Shown piece after piece: positions 46,238 to 46,492 of a DNA stretch of 46,492 bases (position 1 is its first letter; each line of letters starts with the position of its first letter). Source of the DNA: Mageeibacillus sp. UBA1243 (GTDB lineage Bacteria > Bacillota > Clostridia > UBA1212). The stretch covers positions 1 to 46,492 of the forward strand of contig DBWH01000006.1 in the NCBI GenBank assembly GCA_002308595.1, given 5' to 3'. The position numbers were made by a program, and so were the translations under genes. The notes under the pieces were generated by a model, which was not told the DNA's origin, did not search any database, and saw only the letters and a program-made list of their open reading frames with translations.

Positions 46238-46492
46238 TTATTTCTCGCACATTTCCTCGTAGAGGGAGATGTATTTATCCGCGCTCATGCTCCATGAGTT
46301 GTCGGTAGCCATTGCATTCCTCATAAGCTTCCGCCAAGCCTTCTCGTCTTTGTAAGTTGCGACCGCAAAGCGTATGATTTCGAGCATCTCATGAGCGTTG
46401 TAGTTTGAGAATGAGAAACCGTTGCCCTCACCCGTATACTTGTTGTACGGGATGACCGTGTCCTTGAGACCGCCTGTCTCTCTTACGAGCGG
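46238..46492 (-). CDS. glgA: Glycogen synthase, C-terminal part (partial)
   Basis: The last 84 residues of a plus-outside gene running off the right edge on the minus strand. The sequence begins PLVRETGGLKDTV and contains YNKYTGEGNGFSF and a closing WSMSADKYISLYEEM, matching the GT5 domain end of bacterial ADP-glucose glycogen synthase. The stop at 46238 is 8 bp from the glgP ATG. It confirms that glgP, the GH13 gene and the amidohydrolase belong to a glycogen operon. Confidence 0.9.
   Translation of the reverse strand, partial: PLVRETGGLKDTVIPYNKYTGEGNGFSFSNYNAHEMLEIIRFAVATYKDEKAWRKLMRNAMATDNSWSMSADKYISLYEEMCEK

Overview
The window reads as a stretch of chromosome from an anaerobic, Gram-positive, Clostridia-like bacterium of roughly 50% GC (by eye). 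The lineage is inferred from gene content: a single-chain pyruvate:ferredoxin oxidoreductase, WhiA, HelD, HemZ, a zinc-finger Clp ATPase, a bifunctional RelA/SpoT, lipoprotein signals, and sigma-A-type promoters with strong Shine-Dalgarno sites. No insertion sequence, prophage, CRISPR array, rRNA or plasmid feature was seen. Nearly all genes lie on the minus strand. The plus-strand exceptions are a gene end at the left edge, an SGNH hydrolase, yebC and a formate/nitrite-type transporter.

Layout, left to right. 1-90: end of an unrecognised plus-strand gene. 168-5341: a three-gene minus unit of GH27 alpha-galactosidase, HerA-like ATPase and DUF4091 lipoprotein, with a clear promoter at 5437-5466. 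5758-6447: SGNH hydrolase. 6512-13599: recJ-relA-dtd-MBL-hemZ unit with its own promoter. 13854-14353: rpsU and yebC, divergent. 15206-15361: tRNA-Thr and tRNA-Gly, divergent from the transporter at 15568. 16270-18294: rho, with a long disordered insert. 18550-22083: PFOR, with a strong promoter and an overlapping dyad. 22205-27848: whiA, helD and a clpE-like gene. 28029-40828: a long minus run read as frr-uppS-cdsA-dxr-rseP-ispG-mrp-dapF-uvrB-uvrA, joining ribosome recycling, undecaprenyl and isoprenoid lipid synthesis, meso-DAP/lysine synthesis and excision repair. 40985-46492: glycogen operon of glgA (partial), glgP, GH13 glycosidase and an amidohydrolase.

The genes themselves are mostly ordinary housekeeping. 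The most unusual signal is not a gene. A short word, TTGGCG (mainly CATTGGCG and CCTTGGCG and their complements), recurs about 129 times by hand count where about 23 are expected. ATTGGCG alone occurs about 53 times against roughly 6 expected. It falls in all three reading frames, on both strands about equally, and at raised density in the gaps between genes. That pattern resembles highly iterated words such as cyanobacterial HIP1, or DNA-uptake words. Two copies form an inverted pair in the rho leader, copies touch promoters, and two exact TTGGCGCCAA palindromes occur. Other points of interest are AT-hook-like motifs in Rho, a long hairpin just before uppS, and dyads over the PFOR and frr -10 boxes.
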